A stretch of DNA of 64,000 bases, from assembly GCF_036227605.1 (NCBI RefSeq), contig NZ_CP109487.1:5185001-5249000 (forward strand). The letters are read 5' to 3'. How positions within the stretch are numbered: the first letter of the stretch is position 1; the number at the start of each line of letters is the position of its first letter. The DNA is from Streptomyces sp. NBC_01439. GTDB lineage: Bacteria; Actinomycetota; Actinomycetes; Streptomycetales; Streptomycetaceae. The position numbers and the translations under genes were made by a program. Below are positions 53,712 through 62,471 of the stretch, piece after piece. Under the pieces are notes generated by a model. That model had not been told where the DNA came from and did not search any database. It worked only from the letters and a program-made list of their open reading frames with translations.

Positions 53712-53813
53712 GTGCTTGAGGCAGTCTTCACCTCCCTGCTGGTCCTGGTCTGCGTCGGCGTCATGGCCTTCACCGGCCTGGCCGTCAAGAAGCTGTACCA
53801 GGGTCAGCGCTGA
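53712..53813 (+). CDS. 33-residue single-helix membrane peptide
   Basis: The peptide reads VLEAVFTSLLVLVCVGVM followed by AFTGLAVKKLYQGQR: one hydrophobic helix then a short basic tail. A good ribosome-binding site (gaggag) precedes GTG 53712 by 6 bp, and codon use is as in real genes. It is upstream of the FABP-family gene on the same strand, 58 bp away. Function is unknown. It is shorter than usual gene-calling cut-offs. Confidence 0.65.
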   Translation: MLEAVFTSLLVLVCVGVMAFTGLAVKKLYQGQR

Positions 53814-53871
53814 GCATCCGCCCAGCAGACCGCCCCGGAACCCCTCCGACAGATCGCCTGAGCAGCCATTC

Positions 53872-54444
53872 ATGATCCAGATCCCGTCCGACCTGAACCC
53901 GGGCCTCGTCCCCCTCGCCTTCCTCCTCGGTAACTGGGAGGGTGCGGGAGTCTTCGACTTCCCCGGTGAGGAGAAGTGCAACTTCGGCCAGGAGGTCGTC
54001 TTCAGCCACGACGGCCGGGACTTCCTGGAGTACACCTCCCACACCTGGGTGCTCGACGTCGAGGGCAACAAGGTGCGCCCGCTGGAGTCCGAGTCGGGCT
54101 ACTGGCGCATCGACAAGGACCGCAAGGTCGAGATCGTCATGGTCCGCGACCAGGGCGTCGTCGAGGTCTGGTACGGCGAGCTCGCCGACCAGAAGCCCCA
54201 GATCGACCTGGTCACCGACGCGGTCGCCCGCACCGCGGCCTCCGGCCCGTACAGCGGCGGCAAGCGGCTCTACGGCTACGTGAAGAGCGACCTCATGTGG
54301 GTCGGCGAGAAGGCCACCCCGGACGTCGAGCTGCGCCCGTACATGTCGGCCCAGCTGAAGAAGGTCGTCACGCCCGAGGAGGTCGCCGAGATGGCGCGCA
54401 ACCTCCCGGACATGCCGGACGACGGCATCGCCTTCTTCCGCTGA
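53872..54444 (+). CDS. FABP/nitrobindin-family beta-barrel protein
   Basis: 190 residues of the nitrobindin-like ten-strand barrel type. Family signatures are GNWEGAG (residues ~21-27), FGQEVVFSHDGRDFLEYTSHTWVLD and ESGYWRI. True nitrobindins bind heme through a C-terminal His in a P-H-L-S-A-like context; here the equivalent seems to read RPYMSAQLKKV, so heme binding is doubtful. It may instead bind a fatty-acid-like ligand. It starts at ATG 53872. Confidence 0.85.
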   Translation: MIQIPSDLNPGLVPLAFLLGNWEGAGVFDFPGEEKCNFGQEVVFSHDGRDFLEYTSHTWVLDVEGNKVRPLESESGYWRIDKDRKVEIVMVRDQGVVEVWYGELADQKPQIDLVTDAVARTAASGPYSGGKRLYGYVKSDLMWVGEKATPDVELRPYMSAQLKKVVTPEEVAEMARNLPDMPDDGIAFFR

Positions 54445-54455
54445 GCCCACCGGCT

Positions 54456-54511
54456 GTACACGAGGCAGTACGCGAAGCAATGCGCCGAGCAGTGCGCAAG
54501 GCTGTGCGAAA
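54456..54511. repeat. Degenerate 12-bp tandem repeat
   Basis: About four and a half units (gtacacgaggca, gtacgcgaagca, atgcgccgagca, gtgcgcaaggct, gtgcgaa) start 12 bp past the FABP gene stop and run into the following terminator. Similarity between units is moderate. Confidence 0.6.
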
Positions 54512-54540
54512 GGGGACCGCGGGATCGCCCGCGGTCCCCT
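54511..54540. terminator. Terminator between FABP gene and nur
   Basis: A perfect 13-bp stem (aggggaccgcggg at 54511-54523 and cccgcggtcccct at 54528-54540) has a 4-nt loop. It lies just upstream of the nur promoter region. Confidence 0.85.
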
Positions 54541-54573
54541 TCGCGCGCATACACTGGCCGGGTGGGGAGCAGC

Positions 54574-55017
54574 GTGGACACCGAAGGCTCTGACTGGAAG
54601 AGCGACCTGCGGCAGCGCGGATACCGGCTGACACCGCAGCGCCAGCTCGTGCTCGAAGCGGTCGACGCCCTGGAGCACGCCACCCCGGACGAGATCCTCG
54701 TCGAGGTGCGCAAGACCGCCTCCGGGGTCAACATCTCCACCGTCTACCGCACCCTGGAGCTCCTGGAAGAGCTCAAGCTGGTCTCGCACGCCCACCTCGG
54801 GCACGGGGCCCCCACCTACCACCTCGCCGACCGGCACCACCACATCCACCTGGTCTGCCGGGACTGCGCCGAGGTCATCGAGGCGGACGTGGACATCGCC
54901 GCCGAGTTCACGGCGAAGCTCCGCAGCACCTTCGGCTTCGAGACCGACATGAAGCACTTCGCGATCTTCGGTCTGTGCCGCAAGTGCGCTGCCAAACAGC
55001 GTGCCGCGCAGTCGTAG
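54574..55017 (+). CDS. nur: Fur-family nickel-responsive regulator Nur
   Basis: 147 residues. The winged-helix part contains RLTPQRQLVLEAVDALEHATPDEILVEVRKTASGVNISTVYRTLELLEEL. The metal-binding part has the HHHIH motif (RHHHIHLVCRDC) and two CxxC pairs (95-98, 135-138). It closely resembles S. coelicolor Nur (SCO4180), which represses nickel uptake and sodF when nickel is bound. GTG 54574 with ggggag upstream was chosen; GTG 54562 is the alternative. Confidence 0.9.
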   Translation: MDTEGSDWKSDLRQRGYRLTPQRQLVLEAVDALEHATPDEILVEVRKTASGVNISTVYRTLELLEELKLVSHAHLGHGAPTYHLADRHHHIHLVCRDCAEVIEADVDIAAEFTAKLRSTFGFETDMKHFAIFGLCRKCAAKQRAAQS

Positions 55018-55038
55018 CAGGGTCGTACGCTTGGTCCC

Positions 55039-56013
55039 ATGACCAGCAGCCCCTTGCTCCATCTCCCCGGCGCCGTACCGGCCGAAGGCCGTGACGAGGG
55101 CGTCGCCGCCCACTACGGCGAGCTGTACGGCGAACAGCGCGCCCTCGCGGAGGGGCGCGGCTTCGTCGACCTCTCGCACCGCGGAGTCGTCACCGTCAGC
55201 GGGCCGGAGCGCCTGAGCTGGCTGCACCTGCTGCTCACCCAGCACCTCACCGAGCTGCCGGCCGGGCAGGCCACCGAGGCGCTGATCCTCTCCGCCAACG
55301 GGCACATCGAGCACGCGCTCTACCTCGTCGACGACGGCGAGACCACGTGGGCGCACGTGGAGCCGGGTACCCAGGGCGAGCTGATCGCCTACCTGGAGTC
55401 CATGAAGTTCTTCTACCGCGTCGAAGTCGCCGACCGCACCGAGGAGTTCGCGGTCGTGCACCTGCCGGCCGGATCCATCGCCGAGGTCACCCCGGACAAG
55501 GAGCACATCGTCCGGGAGACCGCGTACGGCCGGGACGTCTTCCTGCCCCGCGGCGAGCTGGAGCCGTTCGCCGCCGCGCACGGCCCGGCCGCGGGCCTGC
55601 TCGCGTACGAGGCCCTGCGCGTCGAGGCGCACCGGCCGCGGCTCGGCCAGGAGACCGACCACCGCACCATCCCGCACGAGCTGGGCTGGATCGGTACCGC
55701 CGTGCACCTGCAGAAGGGCTGCTACCGCGGCCAGGAGACGGTCGCCCGCGTCCACAACCTGGGGAAGCCCCCGCGCCGCCTGGTCTTCTTGCACCTGGAC
55801 GGCTCGGAGGTGCTGCTCCCGGCGCACGGCACGCCGGTGCGGCTCGCCGCGGACGGGGAGGAGGGCCGTCAGCTGGGCTTCGTGACCACGGCCGTCCGTC
55901 ACCACGAGCTGGGTCCGATCGCGCTCGCGCTGGTCAAGCGGAACGTGCCGGTCGACGCGCCGCTGCTGGCCGGGAAGACGGCCGCCGCGCAGGAGGTCGT
56001 CGTAGCCCCCTGA
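55039..56013 (+). CDS. ygfZ: Folate-binding protein YgfZ (iron-sulfur assembly factor)
   Basis: 324 residues of the GcvT-like tetrahydrofolate-binding fold. The family hallmark KGCYRGQETVARV, with its conserved Cys, is present near residue 230. Other GcvT-like segments are RGVVTVSGPERLSWLHLLLTQHL and LILSANGHIEHALYLVDD. YgfZ/CAF17 proteins help a subset of Fe-S enzymes assemble. It starts at ATG 55039, 21 bp after nur, so it is probably cotranscribed. Confidence 0.93.
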   Translation: MTSSPLLHLPGAVPAEGRDEGVAAHYGELYGEQRALAEGRGFVDLSHRGVVTVSGPERLSWLHLLLTQHLTELPAGQATEALILSANGHIEHALYLVDDGETTWAHVEPGTQGELIAYLESMKFFYRVEVADRTEEFAVVHLPAGSIAEVTPDKEHIVRETAYGRDVFLPRGELEPFAAAHGPAAGLLAYEALRVEAHRPRLGQETDHRTIPHELGWIGTAVHLQKGCYRGQETVARVHNLGKPPRRLVFLHLDGSEVLLPAHGTPVRLAADGEEGRQLGFVTTAVRHHELGPIALALVKRNVPVDAPLLAGKTAAAQEVVVAP

Positions 56014-56025
56014 CCGCCGCCGCCG

Positions 56026-56451
56026 TCAGATGTCGATGACGATGGTGAACGGGCCGTGGTTGGTCAGCGAGACCCGCATGTCCGCTCCGAACCGGCCCGT
56101 CTCCACCGTCGCACCCAGCGCGCGCAACTGCGCCACGACCTCGTCGACCAGCGGCTCGGCCACCGGGCCGGGGGCCGCCGCGTTCCAGGTGGGGCGGCGG
56201 CCCTTGCGGGCGTCGCCGTAGAGCGTGAACTGGGAGATCACCAGCAGCGGTGCGCCGTTGTCGCTGCAGGACTTCTCGCCCTCCAGGATCCGTACGGACC
56301 ACAGTTTGCGGGCCAGCAGTTCTGCCTTCTCCGGGGTGTCGTCGTGGGTCACCCCCACCAGCACGCACAACCCCTCGCCGACGATCTCGCCCACGGTCTC
56401 GCCGCCCACGACGACGCTCGCGCCGTCCACCCTCTGCACCACTGCTCGCAT
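56026..56451 (-). CDS. dtd: D-aminoacyl-tRNA deacylase
   Basis: 141 residues, full length. Both active-site motifs are present: SQFTLYGD (near residue 74) and the Gly-cisPro motif in [11 protein letters not shown] at the C-terminus. It removes D-amino acids wrongly charged on tRNA, acting as a cytoplasmic dimer. It starts at ATG 56451 and is convergent with ygfZ across 12 bp. Confidence 0.96.
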   Translation of the reverse strand: MRAVVQRVDGASVVVGGETVGEIVGEGLCVLVGVTHDDTPEKAELLARKLWSVRILEGEKSCSDNGAPLLVISQFTLYGDARKGRRPTWNAAAPGPVAEPLVDEVVAQLRALGATVETGRFGADMRVSLTNHGPFTIVIDI

Positions 56452-56586
56452 ACCACCTGTGTATCAGGCTTGCACCCGTCCGGGGCCGATCGGGTGGAGT
56501 GGGACTGCGTGGGGGCTACGGGGAGTGGCACGATGCAAGCAGGCGGTGCGGGTGGCCGCACCGGTCGAGGGGACGGACCCGTTCGT

Positions 56587-57162
56587 ATGAATACATCTGG
56601 TACCTCCGTACCTGCATCACCCGCTTCCGTCGCAGCTGCCGCGGTACGACCGCCCGCGCAGCGCACGGCCGAGACGCAGGGGCCGCCGAGCCCGACCACC
56701 GCGCTCGGGCTACCGGAACTGCGCGCGCTGCGCCGTGACGCGCAGCGCGACGAGGCCGATCTGAGCTACGTGCGCAGACTGCTCCAGGGCCGCATCGACA
56801 TCCTGCGGGCGGAGCTGGCCCGGCGGACGGACCCCGAGGCGCCGGTGGTGGACCGGCTCTCGGTGATCCTCGCCGACGCCCCCTCCAGCCGCAGCGCCTC
56901 CGCCCGGCACGTCACGCTCGGCACCCCGCACAGCGAGGAGTACCGGCTGCTGGCCGCGGAGATGCTGGCCGACGTGGAGCTCTCTGACCTGGGCGCCCGC
57001 ACGGACGGCGAACTGCACGACGGGCTGGGGCGGTTGGTGCGCTACGAGCAGCAGGTCTCGCGGCGCCGCCAGCAGCTCCAGCGCACGGTGGACGACTGCA
57101 GTACGGAGATCACCCGGCGGTACCGGGAGGGAGAGGCGCAGGTGGACGACCTGCTGGCGTAG
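56587..57162 (+). CDS. rsiG: Anti-sigma factor RsiG (c-di-GMP-binding, partner of sigma-WhiG)
   Basis: 191 residues: a disordered N-terminus then two long helices forming an antiparallel coiled coil. Both helices carry the c-di-GMP-binding motif E-x3-S-x2-R-x3-Q-x3-D: E56/S60/R63/Q67/D71 and E154/S158/R161/Q165/D169. RsiG with c-di-GMP sequesters sigma-WhiG and blocks sporulation (known for S. venezuelae). The ATG 56587 lacks an ideal ribosome-binding site. ATG 56533 has gggag 8 bp upstream and would add 18 Gly/Arg-rich residues. Confidence 0.92.
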   Translation: MNTSGTSVPASPASVAAAAVRPPAQRTAETQGPPSPTTALGLPELRALRRDAQRDEADLSYVRRLLQGRIDILRAELARRTDPEAPVVDRLSVILADAPSSRSASARHVTLGTPHSEEYRLLAAEMLADVELSDLGARTDGELHDGLGRLVRYEQQVSRRRQQLQRTVDDCSTEITRRYREGEAQVDDLLA

Positions 57163-57221
57163 CGGACGGGCGCGGAAAATTCGGGCGACCGGCGGCGGCC
57201 GGGAGATTAGCGTGGGCAGTT

Positions 57222-58466
57222 ATGAGTGCTGACGTCCGGCCGATCGCCGAATCCGAACTCCCCGACTGGGTGCGCGCCGTGCACACCGGTTTCCTGACCA
57301 CCCACCGGGTGACCGAGGCCGACATAGCCCAGCGCGCCAAGTACTGCGACTTCTCCCGGATGCAGGGGGCGTTCGACGCCGACAGCGGTCGCTGCGTGGC
57401 CGCCCTGCGTTCCTTCCCGCAGGAGCTGACCGTGCCGGGCGGGGCGGCCGTCCGCGCCACCGCGATCTCCAACGTGGGCGTGCTGCCCACCCACCGCCGC
57501 CAGGGCCTGCTGACCCGGATGATGGCCGCCGAGTTCGCCGCGGCGAAGGCGCGCGGCGACGCGCTCGCGACGCTGATCGCCGCCGAGTACCCGATCTACG
57601 GGCGGTACGGGTTCGGGCCCGCCACCTCCCTCGTGGAGTGGGAGATCGACGTCGCGCGCACCGGGCTCGACCGGCGGCTGTCGGCGCCCGTGGACGGCGG
57701 CCGGATCGAGCTGGTGGACGTGGAGGAGCTGCGGCGCGTGGGGCCCGAGCTGCACGAGCGGCTGCGGGCGCGCACGCCCGGGGCCGTGAACCGGGACGAG
57801 CGCTGGTGGAGCCTGCAGACCGGACTGGAGCAGTGGTCGTACCGCACTTATCAGGAGAAGTTCCACGCCGTGTACCGGACGGCGGAGGGGGAGGTGGCCG
57901 GCCTCGCCGTCTACAGCGCCGACGACCACTGGACGGATGCGAAGGTTCCGCAGAGCACCGTGCAGGTCAGCGACCTGCTGGCGGTCACTCCGCAGGCGGA
58001 GCGGGCGCTGTGGCAGTTCCTGTGCTCGATCGACTGGGTGCTGAAGGTCCGCACCGGCTACCGGGCCCCCGACGACCTCGCCCCGCAGCTGCTGCCCGAC
58101 CCGCGCTCGGCCCGGATCGTCACCGCCTCGGACTTCATGTGGGTACGGGTGCTGGACGTCGTACGGGCGCTGGGCGCGCGGACGTACGAGGTGCCCGGGG
58201 TGCTCGTCCTGGAGGTCGCGGACGAGAGGGGGCCGGCGGCCGGCCGCTACCGGCTGGACGCGGGCACCGGTGCGTGCGAGCGGACCGAGGAGGCGCCTGA
58301 CCTGCGGCTGGACGTGGCCGAGCTGGGCTCCTTGTACCTGGGGGACGCGTCCGCGGTGCGGCTGGCCGCGCTGGGACGGGTCACGGAGGAACGCCCGGGG
58401 GCGGCCGTGCTGGCGGACGCGGTGTTCCGTACGGCGCGCCGCCCGTGGTGCCCGGACGTCTTCTGA
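57222..58466 (+). CDS. Eis-family N-acetyltransferase
   Basis: 414 residues in the three-part Eis layout. An N-terminal GNAT domain with acetyl-CoA loop [17 protein letters not shown] is followed by [12 protein letters not shown], which carries the conserved Tyr. A second GNAT-like part and a C-terminal SCP2-like domain follow, ending in Phe (WCPDVF); in Eis the C-terminal carboxylate takes part in catalysis. Eis enzymes acetylate amines on aminoglycosides or proteins. The native substrate is unknown. It starts at ATG 57222. Confidence 0.93.
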   Translation: MSADVRPIAESELPDWVRAVHTGFLTTHRVTEADIAQRAKYCDFSRMQGAFDADSGRCVAALRSFPQELTVPGGAAVRATAISNVGVLPTHRRQGLLTRMMAAEFAAAKARGDALATLIAAEYPIYGRYGFGPATSLVEWEIDVARTGLDRRLSAPVDGGRIELVDVEELRRVGPELHERLRARTPGAVNRDERWWSLQTGLEQWSYRTYQEKFHAVYRTAEGEVAGLAVYSADDHWTDAKVPQSTVQVSDLLAVTPQAERALWQFLCSIDWVLKVRTGYRAPDDLAPQLLPDPRSARIVTASDFMWVRVLDVVRALGARTYEVPGVLVLEVADERGPAAGRYRLDAGTGACERTEEAPDLRLDVAELGSLYLGDASAVRLAALGRVTEERPGAAVLADAVFRTARRPWCPDVF

Positions 58467-58494
58467 GCGCCCCGGACGACTGCGGGCCCCTAGT

Positions 58495-58515
58495 CGAGTA
58501 CCGAGTACCGAGTAC
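58495..58515. repeat. 7-bp tandem repeat upstream of methyltransferase
   Basis: Three perfect copies of cgagtac run directly into cgagga, which is the probable ribosome-binding site of the gene starting at 58533. Changes in copy number would alter leader length. Confidence 0.8.
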
Positions 58516-58532
58516 CGAGGACACTGAACCCT

Positions 58533-59294
58533 GTGACATCACTTGTGGAATCCCTGCGCGCGGCGGGCTGCGTCTTCGCGGAGGAGGAGGCGGAGCTCCT
58601 GACCGGGGCCGCCGCCGACCCGGACCACCTGGCGGAGCTGCTGGCCCGCCGGGTGGGCGGTGAACCGCTGGAACACGTCGTCGGCTGGGCGGAGTTCTGC
58701 GGGCTGCGCCTGGAGGTCGGCGCGGGAGCCTTCGTACCGCGCCGGCGCACCGAGTTCCTGGTGCGGGAGGCGGTGGCCCTGGCCCGGCCCGGCGCGGTGG
58801 TCCTGGACCTGTGCTGCGGGGTCGGCGCCCTGGGCGCGGCGGTGGCCGCGCACCTGCCGGGCGGCGTGGAGCTGCACGCGGCGGACATCGACCCGGCGGC
58901 GCTGGTGTACGCGCGGCGCAACGTGGCCCCGTACGGCGGCCGGGTGTGGGAGGGCGACCTGTACGAGGCCCTCCCGTCCTCGCTGCGCGGCCGGGTGGAC
59001 GTGCTGGTGGTCAACGCCCCGTACGTGCCGACGGAGGAGATCGTCCTCATGCCGTCGGAGGCACGGGACCACGAGCCGCTGGTCTCCTTGGACGGCGGGG
59101 CCGACGGCCTGGACATCCACCGCCGGGTGGCGGCGGGGGCCCTGCCCTGGCTGGCCCCGGGCGGCCGCCTGCTGATCGAGACGAGCGCCCGCCAGTCCCC
59201 GTCGACGGCCTCGGCCCTGACCTCGGCGGGCCTCGCGGTCCGCGCGGTGACCTCGGAGGAGCTGTACGCGACGGTGGTCATCGGCACGGCCTGA
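58533..59294 (+). CDS. HemK/PrmC-like N5-glutamine methyltransferase
   Basis: 253 residues. The N-terminal helical part (SLRAAGCVFAEEEAELL) is followed by GGEPLEHVVGWAEFCGLRLEVGAGAFVPRRRTEFLV, the SAM-binding motif VLDLCCGVGALGAAVA and the catalytic loop VNAPYVPT (family norm NPPY). PrmC-type enzymes methylate Gln in release-factor GGQ motifs. This one belongs to a divergent group, and prfA is not adjacent, so the substrate is uncertain. It starts at GTG 58533. Confidence 0.88.
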   Translation: MTSLVESLRAAGCVFAEEEAELLTGAAADPDHLAELLARRVGGEPLEHVVGWAEFCGLRLEVGAGAFVPRRRTEFLVREAVALARPGAVVLDLCCGVGALGAAVAAHLPGGVELHAADIDPAALVYARRNVAPYGGRVWEGDLYEALPSSLRGRVDVLVVNAPYVPTEEIVLMPSEARDHEPLVSLDGGADGLDIHRRVAAGALPWLAPGGRLLIETSARQSPSTASALTSAGLAVRAVTSEELYATVVIGTA

Positions 59295-59379
59295 CGCGGC
59301 CCGCCGGCTTCCGGCGGTCCTCCACGGCGTCGACCCGTTCCGGCTGCTTGCCGGAGGTACGGCCCTCGGCCCCGTAGGG

Positions 59380-59952
59380 CTAGTCCTTCCCGAGCAGCGG
59401 GGCGAGCGGGTCCTCGGCGAGCGGGACCGGCGCGGCGAGGGCCTCGTCGTAGGCCGGGCGCGCGAAGACGTACGGGCCCAGGGGCAGTTCGCCCCACTGC
59501 GGCCGGTTCATCTTGTAGAAGCCGGACCAGGTGACCTCGCTCTGCGTGACGCGGACCGTGGCGAGCAGGGGATTGCAGGCGTCGATCCCGCAGGGGCAGC
59601 TCAGGAGGCACAGGGCGCCGGTGAAGCGGTCGCGGAGCTCCGGTGGCGCCTCGCCCAGGAAGTGGGCCCGGGCCCGGGCGCCGTCGGCGTCGGCGTCGTC
59701 GTCCAGGTACAGCGGGGCGAAGTGGCCCAGCAGGAACTCCTCGCGCTCCTGCGGGGTGTCGTCGTCCTCGTCGAGCTCCTGGTCCCAGAGCTCGCGCGTC
59801 GCCTCCGCGACGAGGACGCGCAGGTCGGTGTCGTCGATGCGGATGCCCCAGGCGGTGAGGTGCGGGTAACCGGGGTGGGGGTGGTGCAGGAACTCCACCC
59901 GGTGCGGGGCGGTCGGGACGTTCGGGCCGGTCGGGACGTTCGACGGATTCAT
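59380..59952 (-). CDS. Hypothetical protein with acidic mid-region and CPCG motif
   Basis: 190 residues, soluble. The order is HRVEFLHHPHPGYPHLTAWGIRIDDTDLRVLVAEATRELW, an acidic stretch (ELDEDDDTPQEREEFL and LDDDADADG), then LLSCPCGIDACNPLLATV with three closely spaced Cys that could bind a metal, and WSGFYKMNRPQWGELPLGPYVF. No family is recognised. ATG 59952 is preferred to ATG 59961. It is convergent with the methyltransferase gene. Confidence 0.7.
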   Translation of the reverse strand: MNPSNVPTGPNVPTAPHRVEFLHHPHPGYPHLTAWGIRIDDTDLRVLVAEATRELWDQELDEDDDTPQEREEFLLGHFAPLYLDDDADADGARARAHFLGEAPPELRDRFTGALCLLSCPCGIDACNPLLATVRVTQSEVTWSGFYKMNRPQWGELPLGPYVFARPAYDEALAAPVPLAEDPLAPLLGKD

Positions 59953-60062
59953 GCGCCCCATCCTGTGGCGTCCGCCCGACCGGATCCACCGAGTATCGCC
60001 GCGGCTGTGGCCGGTGGTTGCGGACCGGTGGGGGCCGGGCGCCAGCGGCTAGGGTCTCGACC

Positions 60063-60992
60063 GTGCTCCACCTCGAAATATCCGACCTGATCACCGTCAC
60101 GGACCCGCGCAGTGGAGCGCGCCTGCCCGTGCACCGGGGCGACGTCGTGCGCAGGCTCCGTGAGGCCGGGGACCGGCGCGCCGCACGCATCGTCGCCGCG
60201 CTTCCCGCCGACCCGTACGACGTGCTCGACCCGCGCGCCGTGGACCGGCTCATGATCGGCGTGCACACCGAACTGCAGCGGCTCAGCGAGGAACTGCGCC
60301 TCGGGGAGCGGCTCGTCCACGTGCTCGGCCCGCTCTTCGAGGCCGTCCGCGCGACGGCCACCGGCCCGCTGCGACTGGTCGACGTCGGTTCCGGGCTCGG
60401 TTACGCCGTGCGCTGGCTCGCCGCCCACGGCCGGCTCGGCCCGGAGGTCGAGCTCGTCGGCGTGGACCTGGACGCCGCGCTCGTCGGCGAGGCCGAACGG
60501 CTCGCCCGGGCGGAGGGGTTGGACTGCCGCTTCGTCCACGGGAACGCCTTCGACCTGCCGGAGGCGGCCACCGTGTACGTGTCCACCGGGGTGCTGCACC
60601 ATTTCCGGGGCCCCGACCTCGCGGAGTTCTTCCGGGCCCAGGCCGCCTCGCCCGCGCTCGCCTTCTGCCACTTCGACATCGCCGCCACCCGGCTCGCGCC
60701 CGTCGGGGCCTGGGTGTTCCACCGGACGCGGATGCGCCACCCGCTCGGCCGTCACGACGGTGTCGCCTCGGCCCGCCGGGCGCACACCGACGAGGCGCTG
60801 CTGCACGCGGCCGCCACGCCGGGGATGCGGCCGCTGCTGTACGAACCCCGGGGGCTGGCGAACCCGTTCTGCACCACCCTGCGCCCGATCATCGGGGTCC
60901 GGCCCGAGCTGGAGGCACCGCTGCGCAGGGCGATGGGCCGTGCCGCGCGCCGCCTCGTGGGCCCCGAGCAGCTCGTCGGAGCGGCGCGGTGA
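60063..60992 (+). CDS. SAM-dependent methyltransferase
   Basis: 309 residues. An N-terminal substrate-specific region of ~110 residues precedes a class I methyltransferase fold: VDVGSGLGYAVRWLA (motif I), ELVGVDLDAALVGEAERLA (motif II) and VSTGVLHHFRGPDLAEFF. The substrate is unknown. GTG 60063 was chosen; the upstream frame is less coding-like. Its stop overlaps the next gene's GTG (GTGA), so the pair is translationally coupled to a small membrane protein. Confidence 0.87.
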   Translation: MLHLEISDLITVTDPRSGARLPVHRGDVVRRLREAGDRRAARIVAALPADPYDVLDPRAVDRLMIGVHTELQRLSEELRLGERLVHVLGPLFEAVRATATGPLRLVDVGSGLGYAVRWLAAHGRLGPEVELVGVDLDAALVGEAERLARAEGLDCRFVHGNAFDLPEAATVYVSTGVLHHFRGPDLAEFFRAQAASPALAFCHFDIAATRLAPVGAWVFHRTRMRHPLGRHDGVASARRAHTDEALLHAAATPGMRPLLYEPRGLANPFCTTLRPIIGVRPELEAPLRRAMGRAARRLVGPEQLVGAAR

Positions 60993-61525
60993 CCCCGCTG
61001 GACGCGGCGCCGGCCCTTGCCGGGACGCTCCTCGCGCTGGGCCTGGTGGACTCGGCGTTCAGCGGCTTTCGCGCGTACGCCGGGCGGGACGCGAGGATCC
61101 GCAAGGGCCGCGCCGTCGTACGGGCGTCCCTGCGCGGCCTGGCCGTCGGCGGCGGGCTGCTGCTCGCCCCCGTGTGCACGGCCGGCGCCGTCCTGCTGGC
61201 CGCCGCCGACCGCCACCGGGCGTACGAAGCCCTCGCCGAGGGCGGCATCGGCTTCCTGGTCCCCCTCGCCTGCTACGCCTCAGCCGTGCTGCTGTCGCTC
61301 GCCGCGTACCTCGTGCTGCCGTTCCGCGCCAGCACCTTGGCCATGGTGGCGGGCCTGGGCCCGCTGACCCTGCTGCGGCCGCTGGCCGTGGCCGCCGCCT
61401 GCACCGGCGTCCTCGTTCGGGGCGGAGGCGTTCCCGAGCTCGTGGTGGGAGCGGTCGCGGGCGCCGCGGTGCTGTCCGTCGAACCGCTCATGCACCGCCG
61501 CTGGTACGCCGTCCCGCGAGCGTGA
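60989..61525 (+). CDS. Small polytopic membrane protein coupled to methyltransferase
   Basis: 178 residues with about four hydrophobic helices (PALAGTLLALGLVDSAF, GLAVGGGLLLAPVCTAGAVLLAA, IGFLVPLACYASAVLLSLAAYLVL and LAVAAACTGVLVRGG) and a basic loop (GRDARIRKGRAVVRASLRG) facing the cytoplasm. No family is recognised. Its 4-nt overlap with the methyltransferase gene suggests a joint role, perhaps on a membrane-bound substrate (inference). Confidence 0.75.
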   Translation: MTPLDAAPALAGTLLALGLVDSAFSGFRAYAGRDARIRKGRAVVRASLRGLAVGGGLLLAPVCTAGAVLLAAADRHRAYEALAEGGIGFLVPLACYASAVLLSLAAYLVLPFRASTLAMVAGLGPLTLLRPLAVAAACTGVLVRGGGVPELVVGAVAGAAVLSVEPLMHRRWYAVPRA

Positions 61526-61615
61526 CCCGGCCGGTGACCAGCGGCCGGCCGCCGACCGGGCCCGAGCACGGAACGTGCGGGGCGGCGAGACTGCAGGCGC
61601 ACAGGGAGTCCGTCC

Positions 61616-62359
61616 TCACCGGCCCTGGTCGAGGGGGACGTCGTCGAGTCGAACGCTGAGTTGGGTGCCCAGTTCGTGGAAGCCCAGAGCGACAGCCACA
61701 CGCTGTGATGGACGGGGCCGCGCCCTCCACTGCGGCAGCAACCCGGCATCGAGGGCACGGGCCACTGCTGCGGACGCCACGGCCCGGGCCAGGCGCCGGC
61801 CCCGCCAGTGCGGGCTCACCAGCACGCTCAGGTGGGCAACCGACTGCGGCCAGACCCGGTAGCCGGCTGCGGCCACCACTTCATCGCCCCGGCGAAGACA
61901 GAACGCGGGAGAAGAGATGTCCTCCAGACCGCTCTCGCCGGCCTCCTCCTCCCCGGCCAGGCTCAGTAGCGCGGCCAGGTCGCCATCACCGATCGGTAAC
62001 TGCTCCACCTCGGTCCCTCCGTGCGCAGGAAGAAAGCCGTCCCGGCCGAGATAGAAGAGCGAAGCCGGCCCGAGGACATCGAGAACGGGCAGCACCGTAC
62101 GCAGCCGAGCGATGTCAACGACCTCTTGGTGGGTCATCTTCCGCGTGGCGGCGTCCACCATCCCGGCGGCCCGCGGGCTCGGCGCAGTGACGAGGGCGGC
62201 GTCACCGATCCGCACGATCCCGGTCCACGACGGTGGACACCACAGCGACCCGGGCGCGATCACGACCTTCGCCCGTCCTGAAGGCCGGAACTCGACCGGT
62301 GCGCCCGCCAGCTCCGCCCAGAGTGCGCGGGCACGGTTGAGCAAGAGGTCGTCAGCCAT
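61616..62359 (-). CDS. GNAT-family acetyltransferase
   Basis: 247 residues. The N-terminal half is unassigned (LLLNRARALWAELAGAPVEF, later TRKMTHQEVVDIARLRTVLPVLDVLGPASLFYLGR). The C-terminal GNAT domain has HLSVLVSPHWRGRRLARAVASAAVARAL and RVAVALGFHELGTQLSVRL. The substrate is unknown. ATG 62359 (MADDLLLN) is preferred over the longer Arg/Pro-rich upstream extension. It is divergent from the XRE regulator gene. Confidence 0.82.
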   Translation of the reverse strand: MADDLLLNRARALWAELAGAPVEFRPSGRAKVVIAPGSLWCPPSWTGIVRIGDAALVTAPSPRAAGMVDAATRKMTHQEVVDIARLRTVLPVLDVLGPASLFYLGRDGFLPAHGGTEVEQLPIGDGDLAALLSLAGEEEAGESGLEDISSPAFCLRRGDEVVAAAGYRVWPQSVAHLSVLVSPHWRGRRLARAVASAAVARALDAGLLPQWRARPRPSQRVAVALGFHELGTQLSVRLDDVPLDQGR

Positions 62360-62471
62360 GGCCGCATCCTGTTGTCTCCGCAGCCGGGGCGCGACCGGAT
62401 TTCTCCCGGAGTCGTACCGCTGCACCCGGCCCGGCCGTGATCCGCGGCCCGGGTGACCGGGTGGGAGATGC

